A stretch of DNA of 64,000 nt, taken from Populus alba (taxonomy: Eukaryota; Streptophyta; Magnoliopsida; Malpighiales; Salicaceae). A program made the position numbers and the translations under genes. Positions within the stretch are counted from its first letter, which is position 1, and each line of letters opens with the position of its first letter. A model generated the notes under the pieces. That model searched no databases. It was not told the origin of the DNA and worked only from the letters and a program-made list of their open reading frames with translations. The stretch covers positions 5,959,501 to 6,023,500 of the forward strand of contig NC_133289.1 in NCBI RefSeq assembly GCF_005239225.2, in the 5' to 3' direction. This document shows, piece after piece, positions 16,504 through 28,831 of the stretch.

Positions 16504-18924
16504 GGTTGATTTAATTGGAGAATGAAAAGATAGAATCATTAAATATAGCTCTTTTGTAATATAATTTCTGATGAAAATTTAACTTGAAATGTAGCTCTGT
16601 GTAGAAAAGCAGCATATATAGCATGGTAGCTGCACTTGGAAGATTTTATCTGCATTGAACAATAGATGCAGCCATGGTAGACTTTGTCACTATAATTCCT
16701 GCTGGTACTAATTAGGTTTTTTTTTTTTTTTTAATCACAAGGTCTTTTCTCTTCTTTTGGAGGATTCAACAACCTGTTACACACGTTCTTAGAATTTGTC
16801 AAACACGAGTAAACTTCTTCAAGATCACTACAATAGAATCATATTTTACTGTTATCCTGCTTTATTTCTTTGAACTTATTCATGAATACAGGCTACATTA
16901 GGTGCTTGTGTAGGCTTCTGACAAGCTAGGAAATTGGCAGATGATGAAATTTGGTCATGGTGGCCCGTAAGGAGTACTTCTGAGCACAGTGGAGCTGGCT
17001 TCTTGGATTGTTATCAATTTTTTGTAAAGATAACAAACAAAACTAACGGTGCAGGGCCGAAAATTGAAATTATAGGGATCAAATTAGTCCCAGATGTGGA
17101 ATGCCTGCGTTTACCATTTGTTGTAGAGGGAATGAAGTGATATATTTGAATTGGCTGTTCTAGAATTTACAAGTCATAGTTGTAGAACCGACCCAGTCAA
17201 TTATTTTTATTAAAACTTCCAAAGTTTTTCTTACAAGACATTGACCTTATCGGGTTTGGACAAGCCAAATTGGATCCTTAAAAATTCAGACACGAAATAT
17301 CCAATCCAATTGAAAGTCTAGATCCCTCGTCAACCAATAGTCCAGATTTATATCATATGATAATTGAGAATAGTGAGAGACAGCTGAAGAAGTCAAAACA
17401 GGTGGTGAAAAAACCAACTCTTGGCAAGCTCGAATGTTATTGTTCCAAAGTGCAGTGTTCATTACTCAGAGCAGTGTTTAGGTCTGCAGAGCTTCTCAGC
17501 TCCCTAGCATTTAGCTGATAGCTAGGGTTTGCTTTTAATTTGAACTGTCGTTTGATAGGGTAGGCCTTGTTTCATTGTATTTACTCTGAGCACTTTGCCC
17601 TCTGCCGCAGGGTTTGTCACTTCCTTTTGGAGTTCTGCCTTGCTCCTCTTCTTTTTCTGCGTACAACAAAACTAACTCTTTTTGCCATTTGCTTTTCCCT
17701 GGAATTTTCCAGCCAGGTTTATGAATCGTGTTATTGAGATGTTCTATGGAGGGTTATTATCAACCTTTTCTGGTAAAGAATACCAGTAAAAAAAATATAA
17801 ATGTACTAGAAACGATTTAACTACAGAGAGATTTAATGATTGTTTGAAATATCCTTGAAGTGTCATCAAGGATTAGTGAATTGATTCCGGATAAATGAGA
17901 GTTTTTTTCTTAACCTTATTTTTTAAAAACCACAATTAAAAGTATTTTTATTTAATCTTATTTTTCTAAAACAGCAGAAAAAGTTAACACAAAGCCTAAT
18001 ACACACCCTGTGATGAAACAGTAATCACCATTAAATTCTTCCACCCCACAAGAAAATAATTGTAGAAAAAAGAAATAGTAGCATTTAAGTTCATGCTGAC
18101 AAAAATTTAATGCTCTTTTCCTAATCAGTAAACATATCTAATAAATAAAGGCAACGAATCAAAACAGAAGAACTTGTTTTCCTTCGGACCACACCTCAGA
18201 AATATTTATCTTCTCTTCTCTAGCCAACTTCCCATCCATATATTTGCCAAAAATTGCCCCCAGTTTATATTATTCCTTACCTAATTTATACTTGCAAAAT
18301 GGCAAAATACATTCAGAAACTGATAGGGTTGCTTTCACTGATTCCAACTTCAAACCAGTCCAGAACTATGCAAACAGTTATTCATAATAAATTCCATTAC
18401 CTACTCCTTGCGGTCAAATATTAAATGGTAAATAAGATTAATTAATTGATTTTTTCGTAGTTAGTAATTACTTCAACTGGTGGAGAGTGGGATTATTATG
18501 TATTAAGAAGGAGAATGACACCATTTATATATGTTGTATATATATATGATTGATATTAATCTCATGCAGTTAATCAGAGAAAGAAAAAAAAAATAGAAAT
18601 TATCCTGGATTCATAGAATTGGCTGCTAAAAAATCCACTACTCTTTCATATTTCTTGCTGTGACTAAGATTTTGGACAAAGTATGATCTCAGATATAACA
18701 TTGATCAAGAAGCAGGACACCATTTACATAACTGAGCTTCAGAGATTGAACTAAGCAAATTAAAAAAAAATACAAAAGGAACAAAAAGAAGAAAGGAAGA
18801 AAGAAAACGATGAAGGATTTGCTAGACAAAATCTGTACTTAATTTCCACTGCAACAAATTGATATCAAGCATTGAGCAATTAGTTGAAAATCTTTGGAAG
18901 ACTGAATCTTCACGCCCTCTATTT
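16504..18924. other. Spacer between kinase pseudogene and CLE gene
   Basis: A 68-codon frame at 16934-17140 shows no domain. About 17380-17700 is of more balanced composition but yields no gene model. The rest is AT-rich. Confidence 0.5.
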
Positions 18925-19179
18925 CTACTTGTTGTGTAAGGGATTTGGACCTGTAGGAACAACTCTCATTTCATCCAAAGTAAGATTCTTGTTCTTGATG
19001 GAGTTAGAGATCAATTTGTTGACAGCTTCAAGTGATGATGATGACACATGTGATGAAGTTTTCTTCTTATTGGCATCATCAATAGGAAAAAGAAAAGCTG
19101 ATTTTGGCACTGCATCAGACCCAATACTTGCAAAAATCATGAGGCACGATGCCATAACAAGAACAACTAATAATCTCAT
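18925..19179 (-). CDS. CLE: CLE signalling peptide precursor (CLE19/CLE21-like)
   Basis: An 84-residue, single-exon secreted precursor. Residues 1-23 form a signal peptide (MRLLVVLVMASCLMIFASIG...). A variable, Ser/Lys-rich middle follows. The C-terminal dodecapeptide is RVVPTGPNPLHN (residues 72-83), then one Lys. This fits the CLE box with the two prolines usually hydroxylated and the central Gly. It differs from the RVIPTGPNPLHN that I recall for Arabidopsis CLE19 by one conservative change. Mature CLE peptides act outside the cell on leucine-rich-repeat receptor kinases of the CLV1/BAM/PXY group to set stem-cell or vascular cell fate. The ATG is the only one giving a signal peptide. The exact subgroup is not settled. 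Confidence 0.93.
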   Translation of the reverse strand: MRLLVVLVMASCLMIFASIGSDAVPKSAFLFPIDDANKKKTSSHVSSSSLEAVNKLISNSIKNKNLTLDEMRVVPTGPNPLHNK

Positions 19180-21468
19180 GGCACCAATACTTCTCTCTCA
19201 CCCTCGAAGAAAACTCTGGATCAAATTGACCCTGAAAAGAACAAGAGGTTTTATACTTGAAAAGTGACAGGAGAGGGATTTCAGTGGTAGAAGGAATGGA
19301 GATACTGCTGAGAGCAACAGATCAAAAGAATGGCTGAGCTGCTTAATTGTAGAAGGAGAGGAAGTGAGCGGTGATGATAAAAGTGACATGAACTATGTAT
19401 AAAACCTCGGATTTAAAGGTAAAGAAAAGCTTTGACATATCAACATCTCTTTGATCTGAACCTTCACCAAACCTTATTAATTGCTTTCAGTTCCAATGGA
19501 GCTAAGACATACTTGGGAAGTGTAAAAGAAAGAAATTTTTTTCTTCAAAAAACCAGAACAGAAAGACTTCAAGGTAGAGAGATCTGTTCTTATATAACTA
19601 CGTACCTCTCCAAAACCCTCAAGAGTCCACAGAGTTCTCTGGTCCTTTTTTCTTTTCCATGTAGTTTTTACTCGTGTTCTCAATGGCCATGCAAGGTTAA
19701 AGAAAGAAAAGCTGACAATATATCGAGAAAAAAGGAAAAATATTAATGGATTGTTTTGACTAGACCATGCATATGGTTGTGTTTTCCTGTTGTCTTGTGA
19801 AGCAAGTCGATTCCTGCTTGGTTGGGTGCAGGTGCTTGATTGAATAAATGATGAAAACTAGATAGCTAGCTAGGTGGGTTTTTAGTTAGACAAACTGCTG
19901 CTAGATGACGACAAGAACAGTTGAGGCTTCATTAATTCCGGCCTTTTGCATTAAACACGCTTTATACTTTTTTATTTATTTGTTTTCTATAACGAGGAAC
20001 TCAGGTTAAAAAAAATTCTCCAATAAAAATATAGCCAACTTGATGTGTTGTTTGTTGGATTTGAACTCACGAATCTGGCCAATGACCCAATTTTAGGCTA
20101 ATAAATTTTCCTTGTGGGATTAATACCCTTCAGATTTTAGAAAGCTTTTCATTTCCTTTTTCTTTTATCTTTGCTACTCTTACAAAATTAGTAACAAAAA
20201 CAATAAATAGAGGTTTTAGTGTATCATATCTCTCATATATGTTTCGCAGCACGGTGAAAATGCTGGCTGTTTAAATTTTAAATATATTTTTTATTTAAAA
20301 ATTATTATTTTTTAATATTTTTAGATTATTATAATATATTAATATCAAAAATTAAATAAAAATTAATATATTTTTAAATAAAAATTATTTTAAAAATATT
20401 CCAAAATATTAAAAATTTTAGACCGTGTCACCCACAAGTAGATGATATATGTTTCAATTATTATTACTATGAGAGTTAGAATCAATAATATGAGTTAGGA
20501 AAAATAGTAATTATGTTTTTTTTTATAAAAGAAAAATTTTATTAAAAATTTATTTTTTTTATGTTTTAGATTGTTTTAATATACTGATTTTAAAAATTAT
20601 TTTTTAAAAAATAATAAAAAAAATTATTTTTAAAATATTTTTAACATAAAAAATATTAAAAAAAAAAATTATAATTATACTATCAAACACTCGTAATTAC
20701 TAACTGAGAGTCAATTGAGAAATTTTAAATATATTTGTGTCATAAGCAATGATTTCTGTTGAGAAATTAGAAAGAAAGATATTCGGGGGTAGTTTTGGTA
20801 TTTAGAATGTCAACAAATCTCTTGTACATCTGCTATGAGGCAACAACCATTTAATACATCATTCATTAAAAATGACATATTAAAATTGAAATTGAAATTA
20901 AATTAAATTAAAACTAGAACTAAAACTAAATCCCATGAAAAAGTCACGGTGCATTGTTCATTGAAAAATTGTAATGCGATTTCTCTTTTTTTGTCCTTTG
21001 AGCTTATTGAGGTGTTGAAAGATTTTTTTTCAGCATTATTAAATTAATGCTTGATTTAATAAGATATACTTTGATTTTGTTAATTAAAAAAATAAAAGTT
21101 CAAGGATCATCAATAAAATAAACATACAATCCTCTAATATTGAAAGTGTTGAAAAGAAGAAACGATCTATTGCAAAAGGATTTTTAAATTTTAGTAAGTT
21201 TAAAAACTCTTTTGAATCTTTTAAATGAATAACTTATTTTTAATTGAATTAAAACTATTAAAAAAATATAATAAATTATTATTTTAATATATTTCTAAAT
21301 AATATAAAAAATAATTGTAATTTCAAAAAAAAAAAAAAATTCTCTCTGTCCAACTCCGAAGCTACAGCTACAGCTCCCTCCTTTTTTTTTCTTATTTTTT
21401 TAACCTCTGTAGACGAACACAGCAAAATATAAACAAAAGAACATGATCTCCAAATCCACCAAAAAAAC
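19180..21468. other. Spacer between CLE and TBL genes
   Basis: Contains the presumed CLE promoter. The 104-codon plus-strand frame at 19432-19746 has no recognisable domain. From about 20270 the sequence is mostly copies of the dispersed AT-rich repeat. Confidence 0.55.
20270..20690. repeat. Two neighbouring copies of the dispersed AT-rich repeat
   Basis: Copies at about 20270-20410 and 20535-20690 share the TTTTTAGATT(A/G)TT..TAATATA..AATATCAAAAAT plan, separated by about 120 bp of other sequence. A further partial copy is near 21255-21330. Confidence 0.55.
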
Positions 21469-24400
21469 ATGGCAAATTCCTCTTCTTTCAACCACCGTTA
21501 CACTGTAATAACCTCATTATTCCTCGTCTCTTTCCTCTTAACAATTTTCCTCTTCAACAAACGAGCTCTTGAGCCCACTCTCTATTTCTACAGAGATTTC
21601 TTTCCACAAACAACGACTGCCTCCCACATTTCCTTGCCTAATTTCACCCTTCCCGACTCAGAAGAACCGGTTGTCTCAGTGATTCACCAACCCATTTCTC
21701 AAAATGAGACAATTGAGTCCAAAACCGGTGATGATTCGAGAAATATGGAGGTGTCTACTGAAAATGAGGATGACCCAGATGGGGGTGTGAACTCTGGTGA
21801 GGATTTGATTTATAACTCAACAAATGTGGAGGTGTCTAGTGAAAATAAGAAAGACCCAGATGGGGATTTGGAGTCTGGTGGGGATTTGGAGTCTGGTGGG
21901 AATTTGAGTGGCAATGGTGGTGATAAATTGATGGAGAGCTTGAAAAGCTGTGATCTTTATAAGGGTACTTGGGTGAAAGATGAAGAGTATCCGATTTATA
22001 AAGCGGCTTCGTGTCCTTATGTTGATGAGGCTTTTGATTGCCAAGGTAATGGAAGGAAAGATTCCGATTATCTTAAATGGCGTTGGAAGCCTAATGATTG
22101 TGATCTTCCGAGGTTTGTGCTGTTTTTTTTGGCTTAATTTTGTTTGTTTGTTTGTGTGTGTGTATTGCTAGTGCATAATGTAACTGCATGTCAATGAGTT
22201 TGGAGATATTGCAAGAATTAGGCCTGGAATACTTTGTGATATGTATTTATTGAAAGGAAGAGTGCTAGTTGTTTTTAGTGCAATCAACTCTTTCTTTTAC
22301 ATTCTTTGGGCCTTATTTGTCTTTCCAAATGTTTCTCATGTCTGCTTCCCCAACCTTGGTGGCTTGCTATAAGATGTTCTTGCTACATCCTAGGTTACTC
22401 CAGCTTGTATGGAATGTTGAACACTAAATCTATATGTGTGAAGTGGAGATTCACTATCAAGGTGCTTGTTTTTTCTCTTCTTCCTTTTGATGCATTCTAT
22501 AACGTGAAATTTTATAAGCAAGAGCACCTTCTTCTTCTTTTCTTTCTTCCTTTTTTTTCCCAATCTATCATGTATTTCCAACATCGAAGCAGAACTATAC
22601 CAAGGTTCATGAAACGATCTGTAAAGTCGTGAATGTGTATATGAATGAAACTGGAGTCCAATACCTTAGAAACAGGGCAAGACATTTTGATGTGAGAGAT
22701 AAGATCAGAAACAAATATTTGTTGACTCATCCGTTAATGTGTTATTGATCGCTCATTTGGTTAGACTATTCATTGCCACTAAGAAAATCCTTGCTTCTCC
22801 TCTTATATGACATTTCTTTTTACACTATTTAAGCAACAGTTTCAAAGTGATTTTTGCCTTGATGGAGACATATTAACTACAGTGATATGAATTTTATGCT
22901 GAGCCTCAATACTTTTCAATTACTTAACATAATTATCAAACACAATGTTGTCAAAAGGCACCTAGGCACTCTAGGCGAAGGGAGGTGAGGCCGCAAATTA
23001 GCCTTAGGCTATGAATTTCAATGAAACGCTGCCTAGGCGAGCGCCTTGTGAGTGGGTGCAAGGCGTTAAAGCTAGCACCTACATGAAGTAATTCTTTTTC
23101 TATTGGGTTTTACTTTTTTTTTTCTTAACTTATTTATGTTTTGACCTATTTTTCCACCTATTTTTTCCAATTTGTAATTTACAATAAGAAACAACTTAGG
23201 GGTATTTTTATAAAAAAAAAAAAGATAAGGGTAAATTTTTTTTAAAAAAAAAATCATTAAATTGGGAAACAAAAACAGACAAGGAAGGACACCTTAGAAG
23301 AGAAACACCAGCCACATTCTCTTTTTTCAACAGTGGGAGTCAGAGAACAACACAAGTACAAGAGAGGAAAGCATGGATGAAGATGTTTTTGAAGATTAAT
23401 GAATAATGACATGATGATATTTAAGTTTGCTTTTTAATCTATTTGGCTACTTATTACTTTAAATTATCTTTTTTTTTAAGGATGAAAAATACAATTTTAT
23501 ATGACTATGTCATGCTATGGAATTTTATATTTTCTTTTGATTTTCTAATGATCTAATCTTAATTGGGAAGGTATATATTTTAGATTTATATTGTATTATA
23601 TATATAATTTATAGCATATCACCTTGGTTCATTCGGGCAAGCACATAGGCATGCGCCTAGTGCCTAGTGCCTAGCTCCTTGAGCATTTTATAGGCTTGGC
23701 GTCTTTTAGCGCCTTTCGCCTTTGACAACACTGATCAGAAATGCATTTCTTTTTCTGCATTTGCTTTTCACTCGTAGGTTTAATGCAACAGACTTCTTGA
23801 CAAGATTGAGAGGTAAGAGGCTCATGCTGGTTGGAGACTCCATGAACCGAAATCAGTTTGAATCAATGTTGTGTCTCCTTCGTGAAGGCCTGCCTGATAA
23901 GAGCAAAATGTTTGAGATCCATGGCCGCAGAATAACGAAGGGAAGAGGCTACTATGTCTTCAAATTTGTGGTAATTACAGATTTTATATAGTTATGCTGC
24001 TTCTATATTTTAGTCCTCTATAAAGGCTAGAAGACAGCATTAGCCAATATTATAGTAGTTAAGCTGAGTGAAGATAGAGGATCAGAAAAGGAGCAAAAAA
24101 TTGCAAAAAAGTAGTCTATGCATTCTTTCTTGAGCACTGACTTGTTACAGATGAGTGGTAATAGGTCTTCATGGCTGCAATGATACCTTGGCTTTATTGG
24201 GAATCATCCATTTCTTCAAGAAAATAATTTGAATGCGCTTGTATTGTGAAATAAATCTGCTATACTTTCATAAAAATTGTCTTTACAATTTTTTTCTCAT
24301 TTGTTTCTGGTTCAAAAAAATTATGGGTTTTGTTACCGAAAGTAGCTCTAATGCAGTAGTACTACTCGTGAATTCTCTCTCATTTTGGAATCCACAAGTT

Positions 24401-26242
24401 TCCTTCTGAATATACAACAATCTACTTAGACTTAGTTGTAAATATGGTATATCAACAATGTTTATTCTTCCAAAGAAAAAAGAAGAGGGTTGATGATTTT
24501 AATAATTGCTTGGGCAGGATTTCAAGTGTAGTGTGGAATTTGTGAGGTCACATTTCCTTGTAAAGGAAGGGGTGCGGAAAAATGCGCAAGGAAGCTCAAA
24601 CCCAACTCTATCTATAGATGTAATTGACAAGACAGCAGGCCGATGGAAGAGGGCTGACATCCTGGTTTTTAATACTGGGCACTGGTGGACTCATGGAAAG
24701 ACAGCTCGTGGGTATGTTTGAATTGCTGTTTTTATTATATATTAAATTGTAGTTCCACGTAATTTCTGCCTTTGTTATTATATCACTAAAACAGGATGGT
24801 ATTTTTCCATGTTTATATTATTTCTCGTGTAAACTTTATTTTTGCCTCTATGAAATTATCAATGTTCCAATTTTATTCCTATAGTATAAAAAATTCTCCT
24901 TATTACCCCATAGTTTTCAAAAGGCTCTAATTTTACCCCTAACCATTAAATAACCTACTTTTTTGAATTTGGTGGGTGCTTTTTTTTTTTTTTTTAAATA
25001 TTTGTAAGTGTTTTTTGTGAAATGTTATAACATTTATGGAATTTTGATAGGAAATAATTAGAGAAAAATATAAAAATTCTAGCACAAATCAAAAAAAATT
25101 AGTCTCTTCTGGCAAAGATTCTAAACCCTGCATATTGCTGTAAAATCCCTTTTGTGAACCTTATCTTTTATCCAGTATTGAACAAGAAGAAACGGTGAGA
25201 TTTGAGTAGGAATCCCTTTTTATTAGCCATTTCTAAGACAAAAAAATTAGTCCCTTCCGGCTAAGATTCTAAACCCTGCATATTGCAGGAAAATCCCTTT
25301 CGTGAACCTTATGTTGCATCCAGATTCTTTAGTTGGTTTATAGACGTGTGTAAATGCATGTTTGAAATCATACTGGTAAATAGTTGGATTCAGAAATTGA
25401 TGTCCTTGCTTATTTTGTCTATCTAAATGTTTGTTTTCCCTTGTAATATAGTACTGCTTAATTGTGCAGGAAAAATTACTATAAAGAAGGTGACTATCTC
25501 TATCCAAAGTTTGATGCAGTTGAGGCTTACAGAAGGGCTCTAAGGACCTGGGGAAAGTGGATTGACAAAAATGTGAATCCAAAAAAGCAGTTAGTATTCT
25601 ATCGTGGATATTCCTCAGCCCATTTCAGGTACATTTTTGCTTCCATTTTCTTCTAACCGTTCTTTCATCCCTAGACCTAGGTTATATTATAAATAGTATG
25701 TAGGAGAGTATATTTTGTTCATGTTTGCCTTCTTTCAGATTTACAAAATGCGGAAAATTCATTTTATTGAATACCTCGAGTCTGTTAATTTATAGCAGTA
25801 GCATGGATCAGCTCTGTCACTCTTTCCCTATTTGGAAGCATTTCTTGTGAAAAGCAAATATTTTGTTGAAATAGATATTAACTACTGCAATTATTTATTT
25901 TTCTGCATTAATTATATAATAAGCAGAGGTGGAGATTGGGATTCAGGAGGGACATGCAACGGGGAGACTGAACCAGTTTTGAGGGGGTCAATTCTCAACA
26001 ACTATCCTGTCAAAATGAAGATAGTGGAGGAGGTAATCCAGGAAATGAAGAATCCAGTTACACTGTTAAATGTCACTAGTTTGACCAATTTTCGAAAGGA
26101 TGGGCACCCTTCAATCTTTGGCAAGAACGTAACTGCTGGGATGAAGGTCTCATCAAGGCGCCAAGACTGCAGCCATTGGTGTCTTCCAGGTGTCCCTGAT
26201 GCATGGAATGAGCTAATATATGCAACCCTGGTTCAACATTGA
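21469..26242 (+). CDS. TBL: Trichome birefringence-like (TBL/DUF231) O-acetyltransferase
   Basis: Golgi enzyme family that puts O-acetyl groups on wall polysaccharides (xylan, pectin, mannan or xyloglucan, depending on member). Five exons: 21469-22112, 23778-23970, 24518-24711, 25470-25628, 25927-26242; GT-AG and in frame, 501 residues. A type II membrane anchor is at about residues 15-30 (SLFLVSFLLTIFLF). An acidic, Gly/Asp/Ser-rich stem follows (about 75-150, with duplicated DLESGG). The TBL domain (C..Y.G.WV.D..YP.Y) starts at about 160. The esterase-type GDS motif (VGDSMNRNQFES) is at 234-236, and the DUF231 DxxH motif is DCSH (477-480), before WCLPGVPDAWNELIY. All catalytic residues are present. 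Closest group in memory: TBR/TBL1-6. The substrate cannot be read from sequence. Confidence 0.93.
22946..23730. mobile_element. Non-autonomous DNA transposon in TBL intron 1
   Basis: The 785-bp block starts TGTTGTCAAAA and ends TTTGACAACA, so the outermost 10 bases are inverted repeats. Further in, both ends are rich in the words CCTAGGC, GCCTAG and AGGCG in opposite orientation, forming long imperfect inverted arms of about 100 bp. No transposase frame is visible. No clear target-site duplication was found (left flank AAACACAA, right flank CTGATCAG). The right end lies only 47 bases before the exon 2 acceptor. It resembles the hAT-like 'GCCTAGGCG' elements common in plants; the superfamily is a guess. 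Confidence 0.75.
25091..25323 (+). repeat. Direct repeat pair in TBL intron 3
   Basis: Copies at about 25091-25175 and 25240-25323 share AAAAAATTAGTC, AGATTCTAAACCCTGCATAT and GTGAACCTTAT with about ten differences. The period is about 148 bp. The copies have diverged and are purely intronic. Confidence 0.75.
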
Positions 26243-28411
26243 CTTTCCAAGAGTTGAAACAACAACCTTCCCTCCTCATTTTCAACGGGGAAAGAAAATA
26301 TATTTATAATTTTACTCTCACCAGGTATGGAGAATTCCAAGTTTTGTACTGTTCAAGACTTGCAATGTGAACTCTGGCTTTGCAAGTCATGGAGATACAT
26401 TTTTTTCTGACAACCATTTCTGAATCTATGATATATATATATATTTATGTAGGAGAAATGTGTGCTGATGATTGGTGAGGTTACTATTTCAGGTCTTACC
26501 TTTTCAACGCAGGGGGTTGTTTCTGGGTTGCTTCTGTGGGAGGTCTTTTTCCAAGAAGATTACATAAAGTAATGCCTTAGCTTAAAGCTGTAAGCAACCA
26601 TCAAACTCCACTTCATGGCCTGGACACCATAAAACATGGGTCCATCATATAATCTTAATCTAATCTAAGCTAACTTGGTCAATCTGCCAAAATTATTTGT
26701 ACAACTTTTCAATTCTTTGCCCACAAGAAAAGTCAAGTTGATAAGCAATGAAAATGATTGTTGTGATTTTGGGTGAAGATTGGACTGGGTTCATCCAATG
26801 ATCATCACCAATTAAATGGCAAAAAATTTGAAAAGTATGATGAGCTTCCTAGAAACGTTGACATGCCACTCCTTTTCTAATCCGAAAAGAGACTCTGTTT
26901 TAGCAGGTAGTGGTTGTTTTTTCATTTAAAAATATTTTTAAAATACAAAAATAAATTTGATTTTTATATGATCGTACATGCCGGTGCGAGTTGTGTATAT
27001 TGTAACTTTGACTTCTTCTTTTTTCACTTTTCTTGTTATTACCATGATTGTGTAAATGGTCTCTTCTTTTGAGTCTTTTCTCTCTAGCCAAACCGATGGA
27101 ATTCCTCTTGCACGAGTCCATTTATATATATACACACACACACTTTTTGGTCAATATAATAAGGGTGGATAATTTAAACAAAAGGCATATATTATTATCA
27201 TAATGTTTTTGGTCCATCAATTAACTTACTTCGAAGACTTGGCTTCTATAATTTTACAACTTGACTTGATAGAAAATTAATTGAAGTTTATCATAAGGTT
27301 GGCGTTATGGTGCCAACTATATATATATTAATGACATAGCGCAACTTATTAAGCAATCTTTATTATGATAAAGCAAAATTAAATGCTAAAGTCAAACTTC
27401 ATAATTCTGTGAGCGAGTGGATTTCCTTTTTCATGTTGCTCGTTTTTTATTTATAACTAATTAAGAATCAATCCCAACGGTACTGAGCAAAAACACTGTT
27501 GTAGTTTGGCCTGGCCAGTTACTCTGCCTTGTTAAGTATAATTAAAAGCAGAAATATATATTTGAAGCTAACTGAGTTGTTGTTTGATAGAGGGAGTCTT
27601 CTTACACATCCCTTCAACTTCAACAACTAAATTAATCAGTACTTATTCCAATATATATATATATATATAGTTTTTAAATCCTTCAACACTTCCGTTTTTT
27701 TTTTTAGATTAATATAAGTGTTTGAACCAGTTTATACATATCTCGATTAATCTCACGAATTTTGAAAGTTAACAACAGTGTAAGCCTCTAGTAATCCTAA
27801 GATTTGTAAGACTTGAATTGATAATATTTGAAAAACAAACTCAGGACATGACCAATTAAGATATATACCCTTCAGATTAACTAAGAAAAACTTTGCCTAG
27901 CATATATATTCTTGTCATTTCCACTAAATATTTTGGAATTTAGAATTAATTATATATATAATTCATTTCTTTTGAATTGAAACTTCTATCAATTCTCCTC
28001 TCATCATTTCATATAAATATACACGTCGATCTTTTTATTTATTGTAGCACATAAACAAATAGATAAGCCATTCAGTATGACTTGCTGTATATAATTTGTA
28101 GTTTCTCAAATAAAGCTTACACTGAAACTTTAACTTAGTCAACAAAAATTAAAGAGACGTATCGATGAAAACAACAAAGATCAAGGTCCATCATTCCCAC
28201 CCCATCATTGCACAAACGGTCATGATTGCCCTAACCTTTTTGTACGTCATTACGCTTCATATTATATCTGTTTGTCTTTTAAATATATATATATACTTTT
28301 ATTAACCTTATTTTTTATATATAATTAAATTCTAAACAAAACATCCACGTTTTAAATTAAAACATTCATATAAAAATCATTTTCAAAGAGGTTTTATTGT
28401 ATATATGAAAA

Positions 28412-28475
<64 letters not shown>

Positions 28476-28831
28476 TGCAAGAAAAGTAGTTGGTCAAAAT
28501 GAACCCATGTAGAAGGATATTGAATTACATTCCCATAGAATTCCACTAAAATTCCACAAACAAATTGTTAATTTATTCTACCACGAGCTCTCTTTTCTAA
28601 TCGGTACAAGACTTGGGGCGCATCCTCCCCTGTTGAATTATTCACCACTTCAAATTATTTGGTATTTTATAGTCTGACTAATAATAATAATAATAATTGA
28701 TTTACATAAAGCAGTGTTGATGAGATTTTTCAGCTGTAAACCTACTAGAATCATTAATTTTGTACTACCATGATCGATAGCCGCTTTGCAATTAATTAAA
28801 ATTGCTTGCTTGCTAGCTCTTATGGACCATG
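26243..28831. other. Spacer between TBL and HD-Zip genes
   Basis: The TBL 3' UTR comes first. Short frames at 26900-27141 are not convincing. Several (TA)n runs (27652-27668, 28287-28295) and the GA microsatellite at 28415 are present. Confidence 0.5.
28415..28473 (+). repeat. (GA)n microsatellite, 59 bp
   Basis: An uninterrupted GA dinucleotide run of about 29 units, downstream of the HD-Zip gene. Confidence 0.95.

Noticed and set aside
19432..19746. 104-codon plus-strand open frame upstream of the CLE gene
   Set aside because: Low-complexity, no recognisable domain, overlapped by another open frame; likely promoter sequence of the CLE gene.
28415..28473. Periodic repeats considered as a CRISPR-like or regulatory array
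   Set aside because: It is a simple GA dinucleotide run without spacers; CRISPR is not expected in a plant nuclear genome.
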